Below are positions 25,987 through 34,589 of a DNA stretch of 41,761 bases, in pieces. The stretch spans positions 1 to 41,761 of the forward strand of contig NZ_CAKKMF010000040.1 of NCBI RefSeq assembly GCF_918697925.1, given 5' to 3'. The notes below the pieces were generated by a model. It ran no database searches, was not told the DNA's origin, and saw only the letters and a list, made by a program, of their open reading frames with translations. Within the stretch, counting starts at the first letter, position 1. Each line of letters begins with the position of its first letter. The position numbers and the translations under genes are program-made. Origin of the DNA: Arthrobacter sp. Bi26 (GTDB lineage: Bacteria > Actinomycetota > Actinomycetes > Actinomycetales > Micrococcaceae).

Positions 25987-26017
25987 AAAGCACTTCTACA
26001 ACGCGTAGAAGTGCTTT
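25987..26017 (-). terminator. rho-independent terminator of the secreted-protein gene
   Basis: A 13-bp perfect stem (25987-25999 with 26005-26017) encloses a 5-nt loop. Read on the minus strand it ends GTAGAAGTGC followed by seven T. It lies 67 nt past the stop of the secreted-protein gene and upstream of hemQ, isolating the hemQ operon. Confidence 0.9.
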
Positions 26018-26039
26018 ATTTCACACCGGGAGGCTGGCC

Positions 26040-26095
26040 CGCGGGGACGGGTCCGTCAGCTCCGGTCCGCGGGGACGGGTCTGTCAGCTCCGGCG
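26040..26095. repeat. 28-bp tandem repeat over the 3' end of the secreted-protein gene
   Basis: Two 28-bp units, 26040-26067 and 26068-26095, share GCGGGGACGGGTC(C/T)GTCAGC. The right copy contains the stop codon (26084-26086) and last residues of the gene; the left copy lies outside it. Confidence 0.85.
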
Positions 26096-26872
26096 CATCC
26101 GGACGACCGCGACGCCGGCGCCGAGCGAGAGCGCCACCAGGCAGATGCCCCAGCCGATCAGCGGGGACGGCCCGGCGGGTTCCACCGCCGAGGTGGCCTG
26201 CAGGGAGGTGTTGCCGGAGTGGCCCTTGGCCGGGGCCGTGGACGAACCGGCCGAGCTTGAACTGGTTGCGGAAGGCCGCGGCGCGGCGGGCTTCGACGGC
26301 GCCTGCGTGCCGGTACCGCTGCCCGCGGCCGGCACAGCGGTTCCGGGCTGGGCCTCGGCGGCCGGGTCGGCGCCCGTGCTCCCCAGGGCTGGCTGGCCGG
26401 GAGCCTGCCCGGTGGCCGGCAGAGCCGGAGCAGAACCGCCTGTGGCGGGCGCTCCCGGCACCGGGGCTGTGGACGGCGGGCCGGCCGGCGGCGCAGCTTT
26501 CGCGGACGGGGTGCTGGACGGCGGGGTGCTGGTGTTCGGGGCCGTGGGTTCGGGCTCGTCGGGCTCGGGGTCGCTGGGCTCCGGGTCGCTGGGTTCCGGG
26601 CTGTTGCCGTGCGACGGCGGCTGCGACGGGGTGGACTCGCCCGAGCCGGCGGACGGCGAAGGGCTTGGCGTCGTCGAGGAGCCCAGCAGCCCGTTCAGCA
26701 CGTCATCGAGGCCGAGCGACAGCGAGCCCTGCGTCGACGGAACGGTGGACGCCGCCGCGGACAACCCCGTGGCCGCCTGTGAGGCAGGAACCCCTGCGGT
26801 GGCAGCCAGCAGGGCCCCGAGTGCGACTGCCGCCGCACCGTGTCGAAGGCCCCGATGGCGCCCGGTCTTCAT
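26084..26872 (-). CDS. secreted Pro/Ser/Ala-rich protein with C-terminal membrane anchor
   Basis: 262 residues, no recognised family. The N-terminus is a signal peptide: basic M-K-T-G-R-H-R-G-L-R-H, a hydrophobic Ala/Leu core, and a likely cut after A-S-Q-A near 34. The middle is low complexity with S-D-P-E-P repeats. The C-terminus is a single hydrophobic span (L-I-G-W-G-I-C-L-V-A-L-S-L-G) ending in R-M-R-R-S. The span and basic tail resemble a sortase sorting signal, but no LPxTG precedes them; an L-P-A-T-G occurs at 151-155, about 80 residues too early. ATG 26872 is chosen for AAGGTG 6 nt upstream. The gene lies between hemY and hemQ with its own terminator. Confidence 0.75.
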   Translation of the reverse strand: MKTGRHRGLRHGAAAVALGALLAATAGVPASQAATGLSAAASTVPSTQGSLSLGLDDVLNGLLGSSTTPSPSPSAGSGESTPSQPPSHGNSPEPSDPEPSDPEPDEPEPTAPNTSTPPSSTPSAKAAPPAGPPSTAPVPGAPATGGSAPALPATGQAPGQPALGSTGADPAAEAQPGTAVPAAGSGTGTQAPSKPAAPRPSATSSSSAGSSTAPAKGHSGNTSLQATSAVEPAGPSPLIGWGICLVALSLGAGVAVVRMRRS

Positions 26873-27162
26873 TGTGGACACCTTGGACCTGAAAATAACC
26901 ATGGTCATCGACCCTAGCCGGAATCGACCTGCAGGAAAAACTTGCAAAAACCGCGAATTAACGACAGGAAACACACGGGATCGGAGGGGTTCAGGGTGCC
27001 CTTGGAGCAGCTGTGATTCGTGTGACTGAGGGTGCTTTTGGGACTCGCCGGACCGGGGTCAGGGCAGCCGATCTGAGACAGGCGTGTTCAGGGCAGGGGC
27101 ACCCACAGCTGCAGCCTTGAGTGCGGCCGCGTTGAAGGCAACAGCCTTCAGGGCAGCGGCCT
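26873..27162. other. 290-bp spacer between hemY and the secreted-protein gene
   Basis: No gene is supported. It should hold the promoter of the secreted-protein gene; on the minus strand TTGCAA and TAGGGT occur upstream of its ribosome-binding site but at a spacing (25 nt) too wide to trust. The part next to hemY is a 15-bp repeat array. GGGTGCCC (26994) and GGGCACCC (27097) could pair over about 95 nt. Confidence 0.5.
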
Positions 27163-27166
27163 TCAG
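27107..27166. repeat. four 15-bp repeats running past the hemY stop
   Basis: Units at 27107, 27122, 27137 and 27152, the last two being GGCAACAGCCTTCAG and GGCAGCGGCCTTCAG. Read on the minus strand in a frame different from hemY they encode L-K-A-A-A, L-K-A-V-A, F-N-A-A-A, L-K-A-A-A, and the frame stays open for three looser pentapeptides. The first unit overlaps the hemY stop codon. Confidence 0.85.
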
Positions 27167-28653
27167 GACAACAGGGTGCGGACCTGCCCCGGGGTGTCGG
27201 CCACAATCGCGGCCAGGCCGTTGCCGGACAGCCAGCCGCCCACCACGGCAAGCGTGCCGTCAGCGGCACAGATGCTCCGGACGGCTGCGACGCGCTGCCT
27301 GTGGCCCAGCGACGCAAAGGGCAGTGCACCGGCCCAGCGGACCACGTCCCAGTCCGCCACGTCCCCGGCGCTGACGGAAACGCCCAGCAGGGCCGAGGCG
27401 TCGGCCAGTGCTGCGCGGAACAGTTCATCATCAGAGTGCGGCGCTGCGGCCGCTCCCCCGCCTCCGGACCCCGGCGCCGCCCCTGGGGCAGCGGCGCGCC
27501 CGTAGGAGAGCCGAAGCACATGCCGTCCCGGGCCTGTCCGCTCCGCCAGCCAGGCCCATTTGGCGGTGGCGTGGGTCAGCGCCTTGGCCTGCACGCCCGG
27601 GCTCTGCGGAGCCACAAGCACGCCGGTGCCGCGTGGCGCCCGGTCAAGGGCAGGCAGATCCACCACAAGGGTGACGAGGCTGACATCGGGTCCGGCGTCG
27701 GGGCGGAGGCCGGCAAGTTCCGGCAGGGTTTCCTCAAGCAGCCCGACGGCGGCGGGACCCTCCACCGCAACCACGAGGACCCCGGCGTCGAAGGTGGCCT
27801 GGTCTGTTGCGACGCGCCAGCCGCCGGCCGTGCGCTGCACTGACCGGGCCGGGGTGCCGCTGAGCAGGGTGACGCCGCGCTGGCGCAGATCGGCGAGCAG
27901 GGCGGCGACGAGGGTGTGCATTCCGCCGTGCAGCCCGGCGACGGCGGACCCGGCTTTCGCAAGCCCTGCGGACTGGGCCTTCGCAGACCCGGCTGGGGCA
28001 GCCGCCGCTCCCCTGCGCTGGGCCGCGACGGCGGCGGCGAGGGAACCGTGCTGACGGATGCCGGCCCGCAGTCCGGGGGCCACCATGTCGACGTCGAGCA
28101 CCGAGGGATCGGCCGAGTGGACGCCGCCGACAACCGGTGCCACGAGTCGGTCCAGGACCCGGCTGCCCATCCGCCGGCGGACCAGGGCTGCCACGCTCGT
28201 GGCCGCGGCACCGGTGCCCAGCGAGGCCGGCAGCACGGCGTCGATGGAGGCGCGGAGGGAACCCAGCAAGCCCAGCGACCGGCGGACTTCCGGGTCCCAC
28301 GGGCTGGCCGGGATGCCCAGCACTCCGGTCTTGGGCAGTTCCCGCGGGCCTTCGGGCAGCTGGACCCAGGCGCCGCCGGGGTTCGGCGCGACGATCTCGC
28401 TGGCCAGCCCGAGCTCCGCGGCGAGATCGGCTACGGCAGCGGTGCGGGTGGCGAACGACTCCGCCCCGCTGTCCAAGGTCAATCCGGCCACGGTATGGCT
28501 GCCGACGCAGCCGCCCCAGGCCTCCCCGGCCTCCAGGACGGTGGTGCGGACGCCTGCCCGGACAAACTCCCGGGCCGCAAGCAGGCCGGAGATCCCGCCC
28601 CCGATCACGACCGCGGTGCCCACCAAGGCAGTCCCGGTGGCGCCTGCGTCCAT
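27163..28653 (-). CDS. hemY: coproporphyrinogen III oxidase (HemY/CgoX)
   Basis: 496 residues, FAD-dependent. It oxidises coproporphyrinogen III to coproporphyrin III in the HemQ route; commonly annotated protoporphyrinogen oxidase (hemG/hemY). V-I-G-G-G-I-S-G-L-L-A-A-R-E and L-E-A-G-E-A-W-G-G bind FAD, and V-V-G-G-W-L-S-G-N-G-L-A near the C-terminus completes the site. ATG 28653 is 4 nt after the hemE stop, with GGAG 7 nt upstream. An upstream in-frame ATG is a hemE shadow. The 3' end runs into a 15-bp repeat. Confidence 0.93.
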   Translation of the reverse strand: MDAGATGTALVGTAVVIGGGISGLLAAREFVRAGVRTTVLEAGEAWGGCVGSHTVAGLTLDSGAESFATRTAAVADLAAELGLASEIVAPNPGGAWVQLPEGPRELPKTGVLGIPASPWDPEVRRSLGLLGSLRASIDAVLPASLGTGAAATSVAALVRRRMGSRVLDRLVAPVVGGVHSADPSVLDVDMVAPGLRAGIRQHGSLAAAVAAQRRGAAAAPAGSAKAQSAGLAKAGSAVAGLHGGMHTLVAALLADLRQRGVTLLSGTPARSVQRTAGGWRVATDQATFDAGVLVVAVEGPAAVGLLEETLPELAGLRPDAGPDVSLVTLVVDLPALDRAPRGTGVLVAPQSPGVQAKALTHATAKWAWLAERTGPGRHVLRLSYGRAAAPGAAPGSGGGGAAAAPHSDDELFRAALADASALLGVSVSAGDVADWDVVRWAGALPFASLGHRQRVAAVRSICAADGTLAVVGGWLSGNGLAAIVADTPGQVRTLLS

Positions 28654-28657
28654 GCCC

Positions 28658-29818
28658 TTACTCCGGAGCGATGGAGTGGATGAGTTCGACCACGCGCGTG
28701 AGCACCGCAGGATCCGTCTCCGGCGGCACTCCATGGCCGAGGTTCAAGACGTGCCCGGGTGCGGCGGAGCCCGCCGCGATCACGTCGCGGACATGCGCTT
28801 CGAGGACCTCCCACGGTGCCGCGAGCAGGGCTGGGTCAATGTTGCCCTGCAGCGGAACGGTGCCGCCGAGGCGGCGGTTGGCTTCGTCCAGCGGCAGCCG
28901 GTAGTCGACGCCCACGACGTCGACGCCGACGTCGCGCATCGCGACGAGCAGCTCCGAGGTGCCGGTGCCGAAGTGGATCAGCGGGGCGCCAAGGTGCCGG
29001 ACGTGGTCCAGGGCACGGGACGACGCCGGCGCAACAAAGCGCTGGTAGTCGGCCAGTCCCAGCGAACCGGCCCAGGAGTCGAAGAGCTGGCCGGCCGAGG
29101 CGCCGGCTTCCAGCTGTGCCCGGAGGAACATTCCGGAGGCGTCCGCGGCCCAGTTGGCCAGGGCAGTCCAGGTCTCGGGGTCGGCGTGCATCATGGTGCG
29201 CGGGCCGAGGTGGTCGCGGGACGGCTTGCCTTCCACCATGTACGCGGCGAGGGTGAAGGGCGCGCCGGCGAAGCCGATCAGCGGGGTGCTGCCGAGCTCG
29301 GCCACGGTGAGCCGGACGGCTTCGCGGATGGGCTCCAGGGCCGCCCAGGTCAGCTGCGGCAGGGCGGCGACGTCCGCGGCCGTGCGGACCGGTTTGTCCA
29401 GGACGGGTCCGACGCCGGGGACGATGTCCACGCCGACGCCGGCCAGCTTGAGCGGGATCACAATGTCCGAGAAGAAGATGGCGGCATCGACGTCGTGGCG
29501 TCGGACCGGCTGCAGCGTGATCTCGGACGCCAGTTCCGGGCGCAGGCACGAGTCCAGCATCGCGACGCCCTCGCGGATCTTGAGGTATTCGGGCAGCGAG
29601 CGGCCGGCCTGGCGCATGAACCAGACAGGACGGCGGGAGGGCTTGCCGCCGCGGTAGGCGGTGATCAGCGGGGAGCCCGCGGTGCGGCCGTCCATCAGCG
29701 GGTGCCCGGCATCGAGGCCGCCGGCGGCGGCATCCACGACGGCGTCATCGGTGGCAGCACTGCCCTCGGACATACTGAATGTGGTGGTGCCGGTTCGTGC
29801 CGCAGCGCTTGGAGTCAT
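28658..29818 (-). CDS. hemE: uroporphyrinogen decarboxylase
   Basis: 386 residues. It decarboxylates uroporphyrinogen III to coproporphyrinogen [18 protein letters not shown] carries the substrate-binding arginines; [10 protein letters not shown] and L-N-L-G-H-G-V-P are family motifs. The first 55 residues precede the fold and are divergent. ATG 29818 is chosen because CACAAT sits 7 nt upstream; longer in-frame starts run into the hemA promoter region, and an internal ATG at 29773 is possible. First gene of hemE-hemY, divergent from hemA. Confidence 0.93.
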   Translation of the reverse strand: MTPSAAARTGTTTFSMSEGSAATDDAVVDAAAGGLDAGHPLMDGRTAGSPLITAYRGGKPSRRPVWFMRQAGRSLPEYLKIREGVAMLDSCLRPELASEITLQPVRRHDVDAAIFFSDIVIPLKLAGVGVDIVPGVGPVLDKPVRTAADVAALPQLTWAALEPIREAVRLTVAELGSTPLIGFAGAPFTLAAYMVEGKPSRDHLGPRTMMHADPETWTALANWAADASGMFLRAQLEAGASAGQLFDSWAGSLGLADYQRFVAPASSRALDHVRHLGAPLIHFGTGTSELLVAMRDVGVDVVGVDYRLPLDEANRRLGGTVPLQGNIDPALLAAPWEVLEAHVRDVIAAGSAAPGHVLNLGHGVPPETDPAVLTRVVELIHSIAPE

Positions 29819-29825
29819 GCCTTCG

Positions 29826-29849
29826 ATTGTGCCCAAATTTGTGCCCAAA
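29826..29849 (-). promoter_or_regulatory. 12-bp tandem repeat overlapping the hemE -10 region (operator candidate)
   Basis: Two direct copies on the plus strand, ATTGTGCCCAAA (29826) and TTTGTGCCCAAA (29838), lie back to back. The left copy includes the candidate hemE -10 hexamer (CACAAT on the minus strand, 29826-29831), and CAAATTTG at the junction is palindromic. A regulator bound here could control hemE, perhaps also divergent hemA. Confidence 0.45.
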
Positions 29850-29936
29850 AGATAACGACAGCCTGTCACGACGCCCATCCTGGGCCGCACCGTGGCGGGA
29901 ATCACAGGCCAGCGTGCCCGAGCCCACGCCGGGCAG

Positions 29937-29967
29937 TTGTTCTACACGGAGACGAAAAAGCTATGAT
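29937..29967 (+). promoter_or_regulatory. probable hemA promoter
   Basis: TTGTTC (29937-29942) and TATGAT (29962-29967) are separated by 19 nt. The -10 ends 9 nt before GTG 29977, so the transcript is leaderless or nearly so. This start matches the usual V-L-F-S-L-V-A-T beginning of actinobacterial HemA. Confidence 0.55.
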
Positions 29968-29976
29968 GGTGATGCT

Positions 29977-31356
29977 GTGGTTCTTTTTTCATTGGTGGCT
30001 ACACACGCCGACATCGACCTCGAAACCGTTGCTCAGTTGAGCACCGGCGCTTCAGGGCTCGCCACATCCGCCCTCGCCGGATCGCCGGCCGTGGCGGGTG
30101 CCGTTGTCCTTGCCACCTGCAACCGCCTTGAAATCTACGGTGAAGCCCCGCATCCGGATGCCGTCGACGCCGCCCGGGCAGCGCTCATCACCCAGATCAG
30201 CGGAGCCAGCGGACTCAACGATCAACTCGTCTCCCGCGCCTTCAGCACCCGCACCGGTGCCGAGGTCAGCCAGCACCTCTTCGCGGTTAGTTCAGGACTG
30301 GACTCCGCCGTGGTCGGCGAACGCGAAATTGCCGGCCAGGTACGCCGGGCCTTGATCACGGCCCAACACGAGGGCACTGCCAGCTCCGGCCTGGTCCGGC
30401 TGTTCCAGGCCGCATCAAAGACTGCCAAGGACGTCGGCGCCCAGACGGCGCTGGGTTCGCGCGGCCTTTCCATCGTCTCCGTGGCGCTCGATCTCGCGAC
30501 GGACCTGTCCGAAAACCCGGACTGGTCCACCAAGAAAGCCGTTGTCTTCGGGACCGGCGCCTACGCCGGAGCCACCATGTCGCTGCTGCGCGAACGCGGC
30601 TGCACCGATGTCTTCGTCTATTCCTCCTCCGGGCGCGCCGCCGGCTTCGTCGCCACCCGGGGCGGCACGGCCCTGGACGAGGACACTCTTCCGGCCGCAG
30701 TTGCCGCGGCCGACGTCATGATCGGCTGCAGCGGTTCCGACAGCCGGGTCGAAGCGGACGAACTCGCCCGGATCCGGGCGAACTCGCCCCAGGCTCTCAT
30801 CGCGATCGACCTCGCACTGACCCATGACTTCGATCCCGCGGTGGGCGACCTCGACGGCGTCGAACTGCTCACGCTGGAATCCGTCCGGCTGGCCGCACCG
30901 CAGGAACAGGCCGAGTCGCTCGAGCAAGCCAGCAGCATCGTGTCCGGGGCGGCCAGCGCGTTCGAGCAGGAGCGCGAGGCACGGTCCGTTGACTCCGCCA
31001 TCGTCGCCTTGCGCCGCCACACGATGAACGTCCTGGACGCGGAAATGGAAAAGGTCCGGGCCCGGCACGGCTGCACGGCCGCCGCCGAGGAAGTCGAATT
31101 TGCCCTGCGCCGCATGGTGAAACAACTGCTGCACGTCCCCACCGTCCGGGCGCGCGAACTGGCCTCCAACGGACAGCAGGACGCCTACGTTGCCGGTCTT
31201 GAGGCGTTGTACGGCATTACGGTGGAGCCCCCCGCCGGCGCAACGGCCTCAGGTACTGCCGGTTCCGCGGCCGCGTGCCCCGTGGACCACACCCCCATTG
31301 ACCATAACCCTGGCGACCTCGGCCCCGCTGCGGGCGACATCCGCGAAACCGCGTAG
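29977..31356 (+). CDS. hemA: glutamyl-tRNA reductase
   Basis: 459 residues from GTG 29977. It reduces glutamyl-tRNA(Glu) to glutamate-1-semialdehyde, the entry step of the C5 pathway. [11 protein letters not shown] contains the catalytic Cys, [12 protein letters not shown] follows, and a Rossmann segment [10 protein letters not shown] binds NADPH. A Cys/Pro/Thr-containing tail of about 45 residues follows the dimerisation helix. It diverges from hemE and converges on the SDR gene after 26 bp. Confidence 0.95.
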   Translation: MVLFSLVATHADIDLETVAQLSTGASGLATSALAGSPAVAGAVVLATCNRLEIYGEAPHPDAVDAARAALITQISGASGLNDQLVSRAFSTRTGAEVSQHLFAVSSGLDSAVVGEREIAGQVRRALITAQHEGTASSGLVRLFQAASKTAKDVGAQTALGSRGLSIVSVALDLATDLSENPDWSTKKAVVFGTGAYAGATMSLLRERGCTDVFVYSSSGRAAGFVATRGGTALDEDTLPAAVAAADVMIGCSGSDSRVEADELARIRANSPQALIAIDLALTHDFDPAVGDLDGVELLTLESVRLAAPQEQAESLEQASSIVSGAASAFEQEREARSVDSAIVALRRHTMNVLDAEMEKVRARHGCTAAAEEVEFALRRMVKQLLHVPTVRARELASNGQQDAYVAGLEALYGITVEPPAGATASGTAGSAAACPVDHTPIDHNPGDLGPAAGDIRETA

Positions 31357-31382
31357 CCTCCCCGCGCGGGCTCATCCAGGGC

Positions 31383-32417
31383 TTATCCGGCGAAGGCGTT
31401 GATCCCGGTCATTTCGGCCGACACCTGCCACAGCCGTGCGGCAGCCTCGCGGTCCACCGCATGGGCATCCACGCCCCTGATCCTCGCTTCGGGCGATCCC
31501 GGCACCGTGGCTTCGGCGATGTCGCAGTCCTCGCAGTAGACGCCGCCCATTCCCTCGAGCGCCGGCGCCGTCGCGGCCCAGACCGAGGTGGCGGCGCCCT
31601 GCGCCGGTGTTTTGAACCGGGGGTCGAGCGTGCCGTGCTCGTCCATCCAGCCCGCGGCGATCATCTCCTCCCGCGGCAGGTGCCGCTGGAGTTCGGTCAT
31701 GATCCCGCCCGGATGCACGGCGAAGGCGCGCAGGCCAAAGTCCCGGCCCAGGGCGTCGAGTTGGACGGCGAAGAGCGCGTTGGCCGTCTTGGCCTGGCCG
31801 TAGGCGCGCCACTTGTCGTAGCCGGTGTCGAAATTGATGTCATCGAATCGGATCCCCGAGAGCTTGTGGCCGGTAGAGGACAGCGAGACCACCCGGGCTC
31901 CCCGCGCCGCGGCAAGGGCCGGCCACAGCAGGTTGGTGAGGGCAAAATGGCCCAGGTGGTTCGTGGCGAACTGCGATTCCCAGCCGGGCCCCACCCTCCG
32001 CTCCGGACTTGCCATGATGGCGGCGTTGTTGATGAGGATGTCCAGACGGACGACTGCGCCTGGCGCAGCGCCGGGCGCAGCACCGGCCAGGAAGCCGGCG
32101 GCGAACTCCTTCACGCTGGCCTGGTCCGCAAGGTCCAGTTCAGCAACGCTGACATCGCCGCCTTCGGCTGCCTGCGTCAGCCCGGCCGAAGCGAGGACGT
32201 CCCGGGCATGCTCCGGCCGGCGGGCCGGCACCACAACGGCGGCGCCGGCCCAGGCCAGTGCCCGCACGGTCTCCAGGCCCAGTCCCGAGTAGCCGCCCGT
32301 GACGATCGCGGTCTTCCCGGCCAGGTCGATGCCGGCAATGACCTCGGCCGCCGTCGAATCCCGGCCAAAGCCGGAGCCAATCTTGCGCTGGGACGTCCCG
32401 GTGGTTTCCTCGCTCAT
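31383..32417 (-). CDS. short-chain dehydrogenase/reductase
   Basis: 344 residues, SDR fold, NAD(P)-dependent, substrate unknown. Cofactor motif T-G-G-Y-S-G-L-G near 40, N-N-A-A-I-M after the fourth strand, catalytic Ser in S-L-S-S-T-G-H and Y-G-Q-A-K-T-A-N. This resembles the retinol-dehydrogenase/oxidoreductase-like branch. GAAAGG lies 7 nt before ATG 32417. It is 84 nt downstream of moeB on the same strand and may share its transcript. Confidence 0.9.
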   Translation of the reverse strand: MSEETTGTSQRKIGSGFGRDSTAAEVIAGIDLAGKTAIVTGGYSGLGLETVRALAWAGAAVVVPARRPEHARDVLASAGLTQAAEGGDVSVAELDLADQASVKEFAAGFLAGAAPGAAPGAVVRLDILINNAAIMASPERRVGPGWESQFATNHLGHFALTNLLWPALAAARGARVVSLSSTGHKLSGIRFDDINFDTGYDKWRAYGQAKTANALFAVQLDALGRDFGLRAFAVHPGGIMTELQRHLPREEMIAAGWMDEHGTLDPRFKTPAQGAATSVWAATAPALEGMGGVYCEDCDIAEATVPGSPEARIRGVDAHAVDREAAARLWQVSAEMTGINAFAG

Positions 32418-32501
32418 GACCAGGCCTTTCGTTGGGCGCCGCTCGGCGGAGTGTTTATCGGCGGCCGCGACGTGGCCGGCCGGATGGCCTCAGTCCAGGC
32501 T

Positions 32502-33725
32502 TCAGTACACAGGCTTCCCGGGTTCCACGTCCCGGACCCAGGCGAGAATGCCGCCTTCGAGGTGGCTGACGCGCTCGTACCCGGCGGCGCGGGCTGCGGA
32601 CAGGACCGCAGCGGAACGCGTTCCGCCCTTGCAGTGGAAGACGATTTCGGCATCCTGGGGCAGTTCCTGCCACGCTTCGCCGGCAAGGATGCGGCCCTGC
32701 GGGATCAGCACCGCCCCGTCAATGCGGACGATCTCGTGTTCCCCCTGTTCCCGCACGTCCACGAGGTGGAAGTCCTTGAGGCCGGCCTTGCGTGAGGCCA
32801 GCATGGTGGCGAGCTGGGTCGCCGTCACTGTGTGCTCGGTGCCGGCATCCGCCGTTGGGGTGATGCCGCAGAAGGCCTCGTAATCGGTCAGTTCCGTGAT
32901 CCGCGCCGCCTCGGGGTCCCGGGCCACCTTGATCTCGCGCCAGGTGCCGCCCAGCGCGTCGTAGAGCGCCAGCCGGCCCAGCAGGGACCGGCCGACGCCG
33001 GTGATCAGCTTGACGGCCTCGGTCACCATCAGTGCCCCGACGGCGGCGCACAGCATGCCGAACACGCCGCCTTCGCCGCAGGACGGCACCGATCCGGCCG
33101 GCGGCGCCTCCGGGTAGAGGTCCCGGTAGGTGGGCCCGAACTGCTCCCAAAAGACGCTGACCTGGCCGTCGAAGCGGAAGATCGATCCCCAGATGTAGGG
33201 CTTGCCGAGGATGGCGGCGGCGTCGTTGACGAGGTAGCGGGTGGCGAAGTTGTCGGCGCCGTCGAGGATGAGGTCGTAGCCGGCGAAGAGTTCCAGTGCG
33301 TTGGATGCGTCGAGCCGGACGTTGTGGAGTCGGACGTCCACGAGTGGGTTCAGGGCCGCGATGGCATCGCGGGCGGACTCGATTTTGGGCCGGCCCACAT
33401 CCGCGACGCCGTGGATGATCTGGCGCTGGAGGTTGCTGAGGTCGACGTCGTCGTCATCGACGATCCCGAGGGTGCCGACCCCGGCGGCGGCGAGATAGAG
33501 CAGGGCCGGGGAGCCGAGGCCGCCGGCCCCGATGACGAGAACTTTCGCGTTCTTGAGGCGCCGCTGGCCGATCGCGCCGATCTCCGGAATGATCAGGTGG
33601 CGCGAGTAGCGTTCCACCTCGTCGGGGCTGAGGTCCCCTGCCGGAGCAACCAGCGGTCCGGGCCGCGGGTCCAGCTGCGGCCGGGGGGTTGCGGGGGCAC
33701 CGGAAGCGGTGAACTTGGAAGCCAT
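32502..33725 (-). CDS. moeB: sulfur-carrier adenylyltransferase MoeB/ThiF with C-terminal rhodanese domain
   Basis: 407 residues. The N-terminal E1-like domain has G-A-G-G-L-G-S-P-A-L-L-Y-L, D-D-D-D-V-D-L-S-N-L-Q-R-Q and G-A-D-N-F-A-T-R; it adenylates the C-terminal Gly-Gly of a carrier. The rhodanese domain (from about 300) has F-H-C-K-G-G-T-R-S, so it can load sulfur itself. No separate thiF is in the window, while thiS and thiG are 3 kb away, so it may serve thiamine, molybdopterin or both. TAGATT lies 5 nt before ATG 33725. Confidence 0.93.
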   Translation of the reverse strand: MASKFTASGAPATPRPQLDPRPGPLVAPAGDLSPDEVERYSRHLIIPEIGAIGQRRLKNAKVLVIGAGGLGSPALLYLAAAGVGTLGIVDDDDVDLSNLQRQIIHGVADVGRPKIESARDAIAALNPLVDVRLHNVRLDASNALELFAGYDLILDGADNFATRYLVNDAAAILGKPYIWGSIFRFDGQVSVFWEQFGPTYRDLYPEAPPAGSVPSCGEGGVFGMLCAAVGALMVTEAVKLITGVGRSLLGRLALYDALGGTWREIKVARDPEAARITELTDYEAFCGITPTADAGTEHTVTATQLATMLASRKAGLKDFHLVDVREQGEHEIVRIDGAVLIPQGRILAGEAWQELPQDAEIVFHCKGGTRSAAVLSAARAAGYERVSHLEGGILAWVRDVEPGKPVY

Positions 33726-33730
33726 ACTTC

Positions 33731-33736
33731 AATCTA
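33731..33736 (-). promoter_or_regulatory. possible -10 box of moeB
   Basis: The minus strand reads TAGATT, 5 nt, ATG (an overlapping ATAGAT gives 6 nt). No Shine-Dalgarno is apparent. Confidence 0.4.
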
Positions 33737-33782
33737 TGCCCCAAGATACCGCCAGGTCATATTACCCGCGCGTAAGGTGTAA

Positions 33783-33834
33783 TTGAGTGCAAGGTAGTTC
33801 AGTACAAGTGCAGTTGAGTGCGATTGCGCGCAAT
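33783..33834 (+). promoter_or_regulatory. operator candidate between moeB and the TetR gene
   Basis: TTGAGTGC occurs at 33783 and 33814, 31 bp apart, and a perfect palindrome ATTGCGCGCAAT sits at 33823-33834. The set lies between divergent moeB and the TetR gene, 29 bp before the TetR start, a usual place for autoregulation. Confidence 0.4.
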
Positions 33835-33862
33835 TGGGGTGAAAAGGGAAAGAAGGCCGACA

Positions 33863-34528
33863 GTGGTTCATCAGGCACCGGCGGAGCGGGACGAGAACGG
33901 CAAGCCGCCGGCCGGACAGACGCGGAGCGGACAGCGTTCGGCCCGCCTCCCCCGTGACGAACGCCGGGCGCAGCTGCTGGCGGCTGCGCAGGAAGTCTTC
34001 GTCGCGAACGGCTACCACGGCGCCGCCATGGATGAGATCGCCGAGACCGCCCATGTCAGCAAGCCAGTGCTGTACCAGCACTTCCCTTCCAAGCGCGACC
34101 TCTACCTCGCATTGCTGGACAGCCACCTCAGCAAGCTCATCGATCTGCTGCTTGGCGCCCTGAATTCCACCACAGACAATGACGAACGCGTCCAGGCGGT
34201 CATGCGCGCCTACTTCCGCTTCATCGCCCACGACGACCAGGCGCACCGGCTCGTCTTCGAATCGGACCTGATTAACGATCCCGACGTCAGTGCACGGCTG
34301 GAAACGTTCAACAAGACCTTTGCCGACGCCGTCGCGCGCGTCATCGCCGAGGACACGAAACTGCCCGACCTCGAAGCCCAACTGCTGGGCCGCGGGCTCG
34401 CCGGAATGGCCCACGTGAGCGCCCGGTACTGGCTGGAAACGGACGGGAACCTGGACCTCGATGTTGCCAGCGACCTCATCTACCGTTTAGCTTGGCGCGG
34501 AATCTCCCGCTTCCCCAAAGAGACCTAG
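33863..34528 (+). CDS. TetR/AcrR-family transcriptional regulator
   Basis: 221 residues from GTG 33863, chosen for AGAAGG about 6 nt upstream. The N-terminal helix-turn-helix reads A-A-Q-E-V-F-V-A-N-G-Y-H-G-A-A-M-D-E-I-A, then V-S-K-P-V-L-Y-Q-H-F-P-S-K-R-D-L-Y. The ligand domain is helical, with an acidic, Arg-containing pocket segment (F-I-A-H-D-D-Q-A-H-R). A 30-residue charged N-terminal tail precedes the domain. It likely represses itself through the palindrome upstream; other targets unknown. Confidence 0.93.
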   Translation: MVHQAPAERDENGKPPAGQTRSGQRSARLPRDERRAQLLAAAQEVFVANGYHGAAMDEIAETAHVSKPVLYQHFPSKRDLYLALLDSHLSKLIDLLLGALNSTTDNDERVQAVMRAYFRFIAHDDQAHRLVFESDLINDPDVSARLETFNKTFADAVARVIAEDTKLPDLEAQLLGRGLAGMAHVSARYWLETDGNLDLDVASDLIYRLAWRGISRFPKET

Positions 34529-34589
34529 ACTACAAATAGAGATTGACCTTAGACATTCTTTGGACGTTGATTGGCTGGGAGGCCTTGCT

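Noticed and set aside
27163..27170. Programmed frameshift at the hemY stop
   Set aside because: No slippery heptamer or downstream pseudoknot is evident; a decayed repeat tail is simpler.
31361..31370. CCCGCGCGGG palindrome as a hemA terminator
   Set aside because: It cannot form a loop of workable size and no T-run follows.
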